Assembly (NCBI GenBank): GCA_021732385.1
Contig: JAKFVA010000022.1
Span: 1 to 64,000 of the forward strand
Direction: 5' to 3'
From: Burkholderiales bacterium
GTDB lineage: Bacteria > Pseudomonadota > Gammaproteobacteria > Burkholderiales > Burkholderiaceae_C
DNA length: 64,000 nucleotides
The translations under genes and the position numbers were made by a program. Each line of letters opens with the position of its first letter. Within the stretch, counting starts at the first letter, position 1. Below, in pieces: positions 16,080-22,904 of this stretch. Below the pieces are notes generated by a model that searched no databases, was not told the DNA's origin, and worked only from the letters and a program-made list of their open reading frames with translations.

Positions 16080-16700
16080 ATGCTGCTAGACGTCAACGAT
16101 TCCCACCTATTGCTGGTGGACTACCAGATTCGCCTCATGCCCGCGCTGTTTGATGGTGCCGGTGCGCTGGCTAATGGCGTGCGCCTGGGCCAAATGGCCA
16201 AGCTGCTGCAGGTGCCCATTACGGGTACCGAGCAAAACCCCGCCGGGCTGGGCGAGAGCGCGCCCGAGATTCGCGCCCTGTGCGATACCACGCTGGCCAA
16301 AATGCATTTCAGTGCCTGCGCCGATGGCCTGGTGCAACTGCTGCGCCCACCGGTCAGCCAAACGGCGCGACCCCAGAGTGGCAATGTCCGCAGTCTGCCC
16401 AAGCATCTGCAAAAACCGCCTGTTGCAGCGCCTGGAAGTGGCCGCAACACCATCGTCATGGGTGGCTGCGAAACCCATGTGTGCTTTATGCAAACCGCGC
16501 TGGATTTGCTGGACGAGGAGTTTGAGGTCTGGGTGGTCACTGATGCCTGTGCCTCGCGCACCGAGCGCAACCGCGACGCCGCCTTTGACCGCCTGGCCTC
16601 TGCCGGGGCTGAACTGCTCACCACCGAAATGGTGGCGTTTGAATGGCTGCGCACGGCCCAGCACCCGCAATTCAAGGCGGTGCTGGGGTTGGTGAAGTAA
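16080..16700 (+). CDS. Isochorismatase-like cysteine hydrolase
   Basis: A 206-residue protein with the expected catalytic triad of the family. Asp14 lies in 'LLLVDYQIRLMP', Lys74 in 'TTLAKMHFSAC', and the nucleophile is probably Cys135 in 'GGCETHVCFMQTALDLL'. A stretch at about residues 90-121, rich in Pro, Ser and basic residues, is longer than in typical relatives. The family hydrolyses C-O or C-N bonds in isochorismate, nicotinamide, N-carbamoyl compounds and ureas, so the substrate is unknown. It is divergent from the HpaB-like hydroxylase. The transporter gene starts 30 bp downstream and may be in the same transcript. Confidence 0.85.
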   Translation: MLLDVNDSHLLLVDYQIRLMPALFDGAGALANGVRLGQMAKLLQVPITGTEQNPAGLGESAPEIRALCDTTLAKMHFSACADGLVQLLRPPVSQTARPQSGNVRSLPKHLQKPPVAAPGSGRNTIVMGGCETHVCFMQTALDLLDEEFEVWVVTDACASRTERNRDAAFDRLASAGAELLTTEMVAFEWLRTAQHPQFKAVLGLVK

Positions 16701-16730
16701 CGGCGAGCAGCAATTAAGACCGCTTCAGGC

Positions 16731-18248
16731 ATGCTGATTTTGCGTATTGTGGTGGCTTTGCTGGCACTCTGGCTGGCCAGTGGCAATGTGCATTCGCAAA
16801 CCCAGGCGCAGGACACGCTGCACATCGGTGGCAAGCGCTTTACTGAGGCATATATTTTGGCCGAGGTGCTGGCCCAAACCGCGCGCGCCAGCGGCACGCC
16901 GGTTGAAGTCAAGGCCGGGCTTGGTAACACCGCCATCGTCTATGAGGCGTTGCGCTCGGGCAGCATTGATGTGTACCCCGAGTACAGCGGCACCATTGCC
17001 ACCGAAATTGTGAAAGATCCCGGCGCTGGCACCCTGGCCGCGCTGCGCGAGAAATTGCAGCCCTTGGGCTTGGGTGTAGACATCCGCCTGGGTTTCAACA
17101 ATGGCTATGCGCTGGCGATGCGCGACGACGTGGCGGCGCGGCTAGGTATCAGCAAGTTGTCTGATTTAGCGCGCCACCCGTTGTTACGCATGGGCTTGTC
17201 CAACGAATTCATTGGCCGCGCTGACGGCTGGCCCGGCCTGGCGCAGCGCTACCAGATGCCCCAGCGTCCGCAGGGGCTTGACCACGGCCTGGCCTACGAC
17301 GCGCTGGCGGCGGGGCAGGTCGATGCCATCGACATCTACACCACCGATGCCAAGATTGCCCAACTGAAATTGCGCGTGCTGCAAGACGACGCCCAGCACT
17401 TTCCGCGTTACGACGCGGTACTGCTCTACCGGCTGGACGTGCCCGTGCGCTTTCCCAAGGCCTGGGCGGCTTTGCAGGCGCTGCAAGGCCGAATCACCGA
17501 ACCGGCCATGATTGCCATGAACGCCCGCGCCGAGCTGGAACGTGCGCCGTTTGAAGTGATTGCGCGCGATTACCTGGCTGGCAATTCGGCGAACGCAGCG
17601 TCCGCAACCAAGAGTTTCTGGCCCAAGCTCTTCGGCCCCGATTTGCTACGCCTGACTTGGCAGCATCTGAGCCTGGTGCTGGCATCAGTGGCCTTGGCGG
17701 TACTGCTGGGGGTGCCGCTGGCGTTAGCAGTTGCCAGGCAACCGCGCCTGCGTGCGCTAGTGCTGGGTGCCACGGGTGTGCTGCAAACCGTGCCGTCCCT
17801 TGCATTGCTCGCGGTGCTGATCTCGTTCATGGGCCGCATTGGCGCAGGCCCGGCGCTGGTGGCGCTGACGCTGTATGCCCTGCTACCCATCATGCGCAAT
17901 ACCTGCACCGGCCTGGCCGAGGTGCCGCGCGGTTTGGTGCTGGCGGCCCAGGCGCTGGGCTTTAACCGTTGGCAGTGCCTGTGGCTGATTGAGCTGCCGC
18001 TGGCGCGGCCAGTGTTGCTGGCCGGCGTGCGCACTGCCACCACCATTGCGGTAGGTACTGCCACCATTGCCGCATTCATAGGCGCCGGTGGCTATGGCGA
18101 GCGCATTGTCACCGGCCTGGCACTGAACGACAGGGATCTACTGCTGGCTGGAGCCTTGCCTGCGGCAGCGCTGGCGTTGGTTTTTGAAGGGCTTTTTGGG
18201 CTGCTCGGCTGGTTTTGGTTAAAACCTAAAACCATTGCACTGAAATAA
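16731..18248 (+). CDS. ABC transporter fusion: OpuC-type binding protein plus permease (quaternary amine/osmoprotectant family)
   Basis: A 505-residue protein. Residues 1-24 are a signal peptide. Residues 28-285 are an OpuAC/OpuBC-type binding domain ('LHIGGKRFTEAYILAEVLAQ', 'VYPEYSGTIATEI', 'VDAIDIYTTDAKI'). From about 305 onward come six membrane helices with the permease coupling loop ('LAEVPRGLVLAAQALGFNRWQCLWLIELPLARP'). Binding-domain/permease fusions of this order are known among glycine betaine/choline/carnitine importers and in the ergothioneine importer EgtU, although here the binding domain comes first. No ATP-binding subunit is adjacent, so the ATPase must be encoded elsewhere. 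The ligand is unknown. Confidence 0.85.
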   Translation: MLILRIVVALLALWLASGNVHSQTQAQDTLHIGGKRFTEAYILAEVLAQTARASGTPVEVKAGLGNTAIVYEALRSGSIDVYPEYSGTIATEIVKDPGAGTLAALREKLQPLGLGVDIRLGFNNGYALAMRDDVAARLGISKLSDLARHPLLRMGLSNEFIGRADGWPGLAQRYQMPQRPQGLDHGLAYDALAAGQVDAIDIYTTDAKIAQLKLRVLQDDAQHFPRYDAVLLYRLDVPVRFPKAWAALQALQGRITEPAMIAMNARAELERAPFEVIARDYLAGNSANAASATKSFWPKLFGPDLLRLTWQHLSLVLASVALAVLLGVPLALAVARQPRLRALVLGATGVLQTVPSLALLAVLISFMGRIGAGPALVALTLYALLPIMRNTCTGLAEVPRGLVLAAQALGFNRWQCLWLIELPLARPVLLAGVRTATTIAVGTATIAAFIGAGGYGERIVTGLALNDRDLLLAGALPAAALALVFEGLFGLLGWFWLKPKTIALK

Positions 18249-18290
18249 ACCTGTGCCTGATTCAAACGAATCGCTCAAGCCGCCACGCAA

Positions 18291-18350
18291 TCACCGAAAA
18301 ATAAAATACAAAATAATAAGGACCAAAATGGTTCCGGCGCCGATATACAT
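18291..18350 (-). CDS. Possible 19-residue single-span membrane microprotein
   Basis: The minus strand reads MYIGAGTILVLIILYFIFR then TGA, a peptide that is almost entirely one hydrophobic helix with a terminal Arg. A GAGGGAG ribosome site stands 6-8 nt before the ATG. The bases just before the ATG form an 11-bp palindrome (GGGAGTCTCCC on the plus strand, 18351-18361) that could fold over the ribosome site. The gap 18249-18546 holds no other gene I can support. Short hydrophobic ORFs arise by chance, so this needs homologues. Confidence 0.35.
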   Translation of the reverse strand: MYIGAGTILVLIILYFIFR

Positions 18351-18546
18351 GGGAGTCTCCCTCGCATCGCTCACCCCCTGACGGGGATACGGAGCATGCG
18401 GCTGCTGGTTCATTAGCGCTTTTGCAGGCCTTGCCGTCTGTGCTGTGGCGCACCCAGTATTTGCATAAAAATTTAATGACTTGCGTTGCCATTTCAGGCT
18501 GCACAGGCGCACACTCAGGTATCTTTTTTGTTTGCAAGGCCTGTTA

Positions 18547-19050
18547 ATGAAGCCGCTTATGCGCCTGTTCAGCTTTGTTCATGGGGCAATGGCGTTTTTA
18601 TTTGCCTGCGCCGCGTTGATGCTGATTGCTATCGCCGCCCATATGGGCTGGGGAGCATTTGCGGGTGGCCTTGACAGGGCTGCCGCGCAAGCCATCATTG
18701 AGGCCGTGGGTTTGCTGGCTGCGGCGGTGGTGGCACTGCAAATCGCCGAGACCATTTTGGAAGAAGAAGTGATTCGCGACGCCGATATCAGCGCACCGAC
18801 GCGTGTAAGGCGCTATTTGTCACGCTTTTTTGTGGTGGTGCTGGTGGCGCTGGCAATCGAAGGGCTAGTAGCCACCTTTAGGGCGCAGCATGAAGAACCG
18901 GCTCAACTGCTGTATGCCGCCAGCCTGCTGGTGGCGGTGGGCGTGCTGCTGGCGGCCTGGGGTGTATTTATTTACCTCAACCGCAGCGCCGAAGAGCTTG
19001 AGCCCGAGGCCATGGACGATGCCAAGCGCGAAGACAAAAAGCTCAAGTAG
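18547..19050 (+). CDS. Conserved-looking four-helix membrane protein, function unknown
   Basis: A 167-residue protein with four predicted membrane spans: about 7-33, 46-70, 95-115 and 128-148. A charged cytoplasmic-type loop ('EEEVIRDADISAPTRVRRYLSR') lies between the second and third, and the tail is acidic then basic ('EELEPEAMDDAKREDKKLK'). I do not recognise the family. The ATG at 18547 puts the first helix near the N-terminus; upstream residues in the same frame look non-coding. It is flanked by the microprotein candidate and a DUF1653 gene, with no functional hint. Confidence 0.7.
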   Translation: MKPLMRLFSFVHGAMAFLFACAALMLIAIAAHMGWGAFAGGLDRAAAQAIIEAVGLLAAAVVALQIAETILEEEVIRDADISAPTRVRRYLSRFFVVVLVALAIEGLVATFRAQHEEPAQLLYAASLLVAVGVLLAAWGVFIYLNRSAEELEPEAMDDAKREDKKLK

Positions 19051-19202
19051 TCTGGCTTGACCATTTTTGATGCGATTCTTCATAATCGGCAGCAAATACA
19101 GCCAGCCATCCAAAGGACATTAATGGCAACATGATTTGTCGTTTACCAAAAATCCAAGACCCAGCCGCAGTTGGCTGGCACTACGGCACGGCGCTGGCTT
19201 AA

Positions 19203-19475
19203 ATGAACGAGTTGACTGCTTTGCCAGAGACGCCTCTAGGCCTTTACCGCCACTACAAAGGCGGTGAATACGAGGTGATTGGTGTGGCGCGGCACAGCGA
19301 AACCCTGGAGCCGCTGGTGGTGTACCGGCCGCTGTACAACCAGACAGGCTGGTGGGTGCGCCCGCACGCCATGTTTTTTGCGCAGATAGAAATACAAGGT
19401 CGTTTAAGGCCGCGGTTTGTGTGGGTGGCTTGTGCGGGTGGCTTGACCGCGGCGCAAGGATTTGCTGGCGCATAA
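19203..19475 (+). CDS. DUF1653 domain protein
   Basis: A 90-residue protein dominated by one DUF1653 domain. The conserved pattern is easy to see: 'GLYRHYKGGEYEVIGVARHSETLEPLVVYRPLY', then 'WWVRPHAMFFAQIEIQG' and 'RPRFVW'. The domain is common in bacteria, forms a small beta-barrel and has no established function. There is no good ribosome site. An ATG-to-TAA 23-codon frame (19131-19202) ends one base before this start and could couple translation. Confidence 0.82.
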   Translation: MNELTALPETPLGLYRHYKGGEYEVIGVARHSETLEPLVVYRPLYNQTGWWVRPHAMFFAQIEIQGRLRPRFVWVACAGGLTAAQGFAGA

Positions 19476-19605
19476 CTCGCCACCGCGCGCAGGCAAATTA
19501 ATGGCTACATTGCGTGTACCAAAACGGCCTAGGTTCTCAACGTCTTGACGCACGCTCGCCAACTGACATGTGTGAGCCTTTTGTGAATTTGAAGCTTCAG
19601 CAATT

Positions 19606-20349
19606 ATGAAAATGGTTTACTCGGCTACTGGTCTGTTCTCGGTTGCTGCAGCATTGCTGCTGGGTGTGCACACCGCCTGTGCAGCCCAAACCACAAACAT
19701 ACGCCCTGAACTTAGCCAGATAAAGGCCGAAATCATCACGCTGGCACAGTCGTTTGCCGGACAAGGTGACCCAGATTTCAGCAAGCAAAAGGCGTTTGAC
19801 ACGCTCATTCAAAAACTGTTGCTTGCGAATCCACAGCCGCCTTTGAAAGAGCGCTTGCCTTTGCTGCATGGTGCCTGGAAGCAGGTCTGGGGCCCTTACG
19901 ACTACCGCAACAAGCAGCGCGGCATTGACCCAGAGTTGGGTGTTGACGAAATTTACCAAGTGCTTTTTGCCGGCGGGTATTACTACAACGTGTCGCCGTT
20001 GTATACGGATGGCGACCGCCGCCGCGAACGAATTGGCTTGCTGCGCGGCGAATTCAAGTTCGACGCCGAACGGCCCAATGTGTTGCTGGTGCGTTTTACC
20101 CAGTACCCAGGGTTGAGCGCACGGCCTAAGCCGCCCGACAGCTTGCCTGATCTTGCTGCGCAGCTTGAGAGCGGTACCTTAAAAAGTGACGCATCAATTG
20201 TGCCCACCTGGGTGGTTCGTCTGTTTTTTGGCAGTGGCGCGCTAAATGAGGTGTACACCGATGCGGATTTGCGAATTTTGTACGGTGCAGACAGCAACCG
20301 TTTTGAAAACCCAGCGCTTTACATCATGACTCGTGTTGCTCAAAAATAG
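19606..20349 (+). CDS. Secreted PAP/fibrillin-like domain protein
   Basis: A 247-residue protein with a signal peptide (residues 1-27, Ala-Cys-Ala-Ala-Gln). The mature part has helical 'LIQKLLLANPQPPLKERLPLLHGAWKQVWGPYDYR'. Later come 'YYYNVSPLY' and, near the C-terminus, 'GSGALNEVYTDADLRILYG'. The last segment resembles the Tyr-x-Asp-x-Asp-Leu-Arg-Ile motif of PAP/fibrillin lipid-associated domains. Bacterial members are poorly characterised and may bind lipophilic ligands. The assignment rests on motif resemblance only. Confidence 0.5.
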   Translation: MKMVYSATGLFSVAAALLLGVHTACAAQTTNIRPELSQIKAEIITLAQSFAGQGDPDFSKQKAFDTLIQKLLLANPQPPLKERLPLLHGAWKQVWGPYDYRNKQRGIDPELGVDEIYQVLFAGGYYYNVSPLYTDGDRRRERIGLLRGEFKFDAERPNVLLVRFTQYPGLSARPKPPDSLPDLAAQLESGTLKSDASIVPTWVVRLFFGSGALNEVYTDADLRILYGADSNRFENPALYIMTRVAQK

Positions 20350-20359
20350 TGATGCCAAT

Positions 20360-20695
20360 ATGAGCAATCATTTTTGTTTATAGGCGGGCAGCAAGGCCCA
20401 TGGCGCGTCACGCAAACGATGCCGATGTGCGGAGTTGGCTTGGCTAATGTGCCGACCTTGCAGGTTGTACAGGCCCCCAAACAATCGCTTGCCCACCAAG
20501 GCGGTTGGTTGCTGCAAGGTTTCACCAGCAATGTGTGTTACGCCGAACGTCATGAAATTACCCAACTCAAAGCCCAGCAAGAACTTTGGGCTCGGTGGAT
20601 GCTTTCTAAAACAACTATTGAAATGGCTGAGGGCCTCGCCTGAATGGGCCTATGTCGAGCGCGAAGTAGACATCCGGTTGGTGCGCAAACCTTGA
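20360..20695 (+). pseudogene. Degraded chlorite-dismutase-like (heme-dependent family) gene
   Basis: The ATG at 20360 opens as MSNHFC and hits a stop at once. Reading one base over from 20374 gives 'FIGGQQGPWRVTQTMPM...WLLQGFTSNVCYAERHEITQLKAQQ', the N-terminal third of a Burkholderiales chlorite-dismutase-like protein. A missing T in the T-run at 20371-20375 explains the first frame break. The expected middle part is then absent, and a different frame resumes with 'LLKWLRASPEWAYVEREVDIRLVRKP' (about 20614-20695), the usual C-terminus. One small indel plus one large internal deletion therefore broke the gene. The family call is from memory of the motifs. Confidence 0.65.
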
Positions 20696-20717
20696 CGGCC
20701 TCTGGGCACACTTTCAG

Positions 20718-20734
20718 GGCAGTGTCAGACTGCC
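20718..20734. promoter_or_regulatory. Inverted repeat upstream of prpE
   Basis: GGCAGT-GTCAG-ACTGCC is a perfect 6-bp inverted repeat 94 bp before the prpE ATG. It could be an operator or a remnant terminator of the broken gene. Nothing else is clear in 20696-20828. Confidence 0.3.
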
Positions 20735-20828
20735 GCAAGTTCATGGCAAATAATGTGTTGTTCAAGTACAGCGCCGCCTCGGCAGATTTACTGTGGCACG
20801 GCAGCATTCATAAAAATATGGAGACATC

Positions 20829-22748
20829 ATGACGCTTGCGAGCACCACTTTTTCCGACTTTCATCGCCAATCATTGCAAAATCCAGATGCGTTCTGGGCA
20901 GAGCAAGCCAAGCTGATCGACTGGCAGACGCCACCGCAACAAATTTGCGACTACAGCAACCCGCCGTTTGCCCACTGGTTCAGGGGCGGCACCACCAACC
21001 TGTGCCACAACGCGGTAGACCGCCACCTGAAAGACCGTGCCAACCAGCCCGCGCTGATTTATGTGTCCAGCGAGACGGGCATTGAAAAAACCTACACCTT
21101 TGCTGAACTGCACACCGAGGTGCAGCGCATGGCGGCTATTTTGTTGGAACTGGGCGTGCAGCAGGGCGACCGGGTGCTGATTTACATGCCCATGATTGCC
21201 GAAGCCGCGTTTGCCATGCTGGCCTGTACGCGCATTGGTGCCATCCACTCGGTGGTGTTTGGGGGGTTCGCCAGCGTCAGCCTGGCCAGCCGGATTGAAG
21301 ACGCCACTCCCAAACTCATCATCAGTGCCGACGCCGGTTCACGCAGTGGCAAGGTCGTGCCCTACAAACCGCTGCTGGACGAAGCCATTGCGCTGTCCAG
21401 CCACAAGCCAGAGGCGGTGTTGATGGTGGACCGCGGCCTGACGGCGTTTGCTAGCGTGGCCGGACGCGACCACGGTTACGCGGCGCTGCGTGAGAAGCAT
21501 TTGCAGGCCAGCGTGCCTTGCGTCTGGCTGGACGCCACCGCCATTAGTTACACCATCTACACCAGCGGCACCACCGGCCAGCCCAAGGGTGTGCAGCGCG
21601 ATACCGGCGGCTATGCCGTGGCGCTGGCCGCCAGCATGGTGCATATTTTCGAAGGCAAGCCTGGCGAAACCTACTTTTCCACCAGCGACATCGGCTGGGT
21701 GGTGGGGCACAGCTACATCATCTACGGTCCGCTGATTGCCGGCATGGCCAGCATCATGTACGAGGGGCTGCCGACCCGCGAGATGGACGGCAGCGCCAAC
21801 GCCGGCATTTGGTGGCGCCTGGTCGAAAAATACAAAGTCACCCGCATGTTCAGCGCGCCCACGGCGGTGCGGGTACTCAAGAAACAAGACCCGGCCTACC
21901 TGAAGCAATACGACCTCTCCAGCCTGCAGGGCCTGTACCTGGCGGGTGAGCCGCTGGACGAACCCACGGCTAAATGGATCAGTGAGGCACTGGGCGTGCC
22001 CATCATCGACAACTACTGGCAAACGGAGACCGGCTGGCCGCTGCTCACCGTGGCCAATGGCGTGGAAAAAATGCCCAGCAAATTCGGCAGCCCCGGCATC
22101 CCGATGTATGGCTACAACGTCAAGCTGCTGCACGAGACCACGGGTGAAGAATTGACGGAGCCCAATCAGAAGGGCGTGGTGGTGTTGGAGGGGCCCACAC
22201 CGCCCGGTTTCATGCAAACCGTGTGGCGCGATGACGCCCGCTTTGTCAACACCTACTGGAAAAGCGTGCCCGGCAAGCTGGTCTACAGCACGTTTGACTG
22301 GGGTATCAAAGACGCCGATGGCTACTACTTCATTCTGGGCCGCACCGACGACGTGATCAACGTAGCGGGGCACCGCTTGGGCACGCGTGAAATTGAAGAA
22401 AGCATATCCAGCCACCCCAATGTGGCCGAGGTGGCGGTGGTGGGCGTGGCCGACGCGCTAAAAGGCCAGGTGGCCATGGCGTTTGTGATTGCCAGAGACA
22501 CCAGCGCTTTGCAAGATGAAGCAGCCCGACTCAAGCTGGAGGGCGAGATCATGAAGCTGGTGGATGGCCAGTTGGGGGCAGTAGCCCGCCCGGCGCGCGT
22601 GCGCTTTGTCAGCCTGCTGCCCAAAACCCGCAGCGGCAAACTGCTGCGGCGCGCGATACAAGCCGTCTGCGAGGGCCGCGACACTGGCGACCTGACCACC
22701 ATGGAAGATCCGCAGGCCCTGCAGCAAATCCGTGACTTGATGGCCTGA
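20829..22748 (+). CDS. prpE: Propionate--CoA ligase (acyl-CoA synthetase, PrpE type)
   Basis: A 639-residue ANL-superfamily ligase. It carries 'TIYTSGTTGQPKGVQRDTGGYAVALAASM', where the V-Q-R-D-x-G-G-Y variant separates PrpE from acetyl-CoA synthetase Acs. Further motifs are 'IDNYWQTETGWP', 'GRTDDVINVAGHRLGTREIEE' and the catalytic Lys of 'KTRSGKLLRRAIQA'. It activates propionate to propionyl-CoA via an acyl-adenylate, feeding the 2-methylcitrate cycle. Acetylation of the C-terminal Lys is a known control in this family. No prp cycle genes are adjacent. A GC-rich hairpin follows the stop codon. Confidence 0.88.
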   Translation: MTLASTTFSDFHRQSLQNPDAFWAEQAKLIDWQTPPQQICDYSNPPFAHWFRGGTTNLCHNAVDRHLKDRANQPALIYVSSETGIEKTYTFAELHTEVQRMAAILLELGVQQGDRVLIYMPMIAEAAFAMLACTRIGAIHSVVFGGFASVSLASRIEDATPKLIISADAGSRSGKVVPYKPLLDEAIALSSHKPEAVLMVDRGLTAFASVAGRDHGYAALREKHLQASVPCVWLDATAISYTIYTSGTTGQPKGVQRDTGGYAVALAASMVHIFEGKPGETYFSTSDIGWVVGHSYIIYGPLIAGMASIMYEGLPTREMDGSANAGIWWRLVEKYKVTRMFSAPTAVRVLKKQDPAYLKQYDLSSLQGLYLAGEPLDEPTAKWISEALGVPIIDNYWQTETGWPLLTVANGVEKMPSKFGSPGIPMYGYNVKLLHETTGEELTEPNQKGVVVLEGPTPPGFMQTVWRDDARFVNTYWKSVPGKLVYSTFDWGIKDADGYYFILGRTDDVINVAGHRLGTREIEESISSHPNVAEVAVVGVADALKGQVAMAFVIARDTSALQDEAARLKLEGEIMKLVDGQLGAVARPARVRFVSLLPKTRSGKLLRRAIQAVCEGRDTGDLTTMEDPQALQQIRDLMA

Positions 22749-22751
22749 TTG

Positions 22752-22775
22752 GCGGCTGGGCTGCCAGGCCGCTTT
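22752..22775 (+). terminator. Hairpin after prpE
   Basis: GCGGC-TGG (22752-22759) pairs with CCA-G-GCCGC (22764-22772) with one bulged G, followed by TTT. It begins 4 bp after the prpE stop and would separate it from the sucA transcript. Confidence 0.45.
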
Positions 22776-22872
22776 CAATGGCACAATCCAGGCTGTACCT
22801 AGGCCCTTCCTGCCACAGTCGCATCCGCCAACCGGTTCAGCCGTGTAGCGGAAGGTTAATCAACCAGCTAAT

Positions 22873-22889
22873 GTTTCCCACAGGGAAAC
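22873..22889. promoter_or_regulatory. Inverted repeat in the sucA leader
   Basis: GTTTCCC-ACA-GGGAAAC is perfect over 7-bp arms and directly abuts the GGAGG ribosome site (22890-22894) of sucA. It could be an operator or an RNA hairpin that controls translation of the 2-oxoglutarate dehydrogenase operon. Confidence 0.4.
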
Positions 22890-22904
22890 GGAGGTCAGCA
22901 GCAT

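Noticed and set aside
19131-19202. 23-codon ORF just before the DUF1653 gene
   Set aside because: It has ATG and TAA and could couple translation, but there is no composition or motif support, so it is only mentioned under the neighbouring gene.
21339-22415. 358-codon minus-strand frame over prpE
   Set aside because: Antisense shadow of a gene with clear ANL motifs; His/Gln/Gly-rich composition typical of reverse-complement translation.
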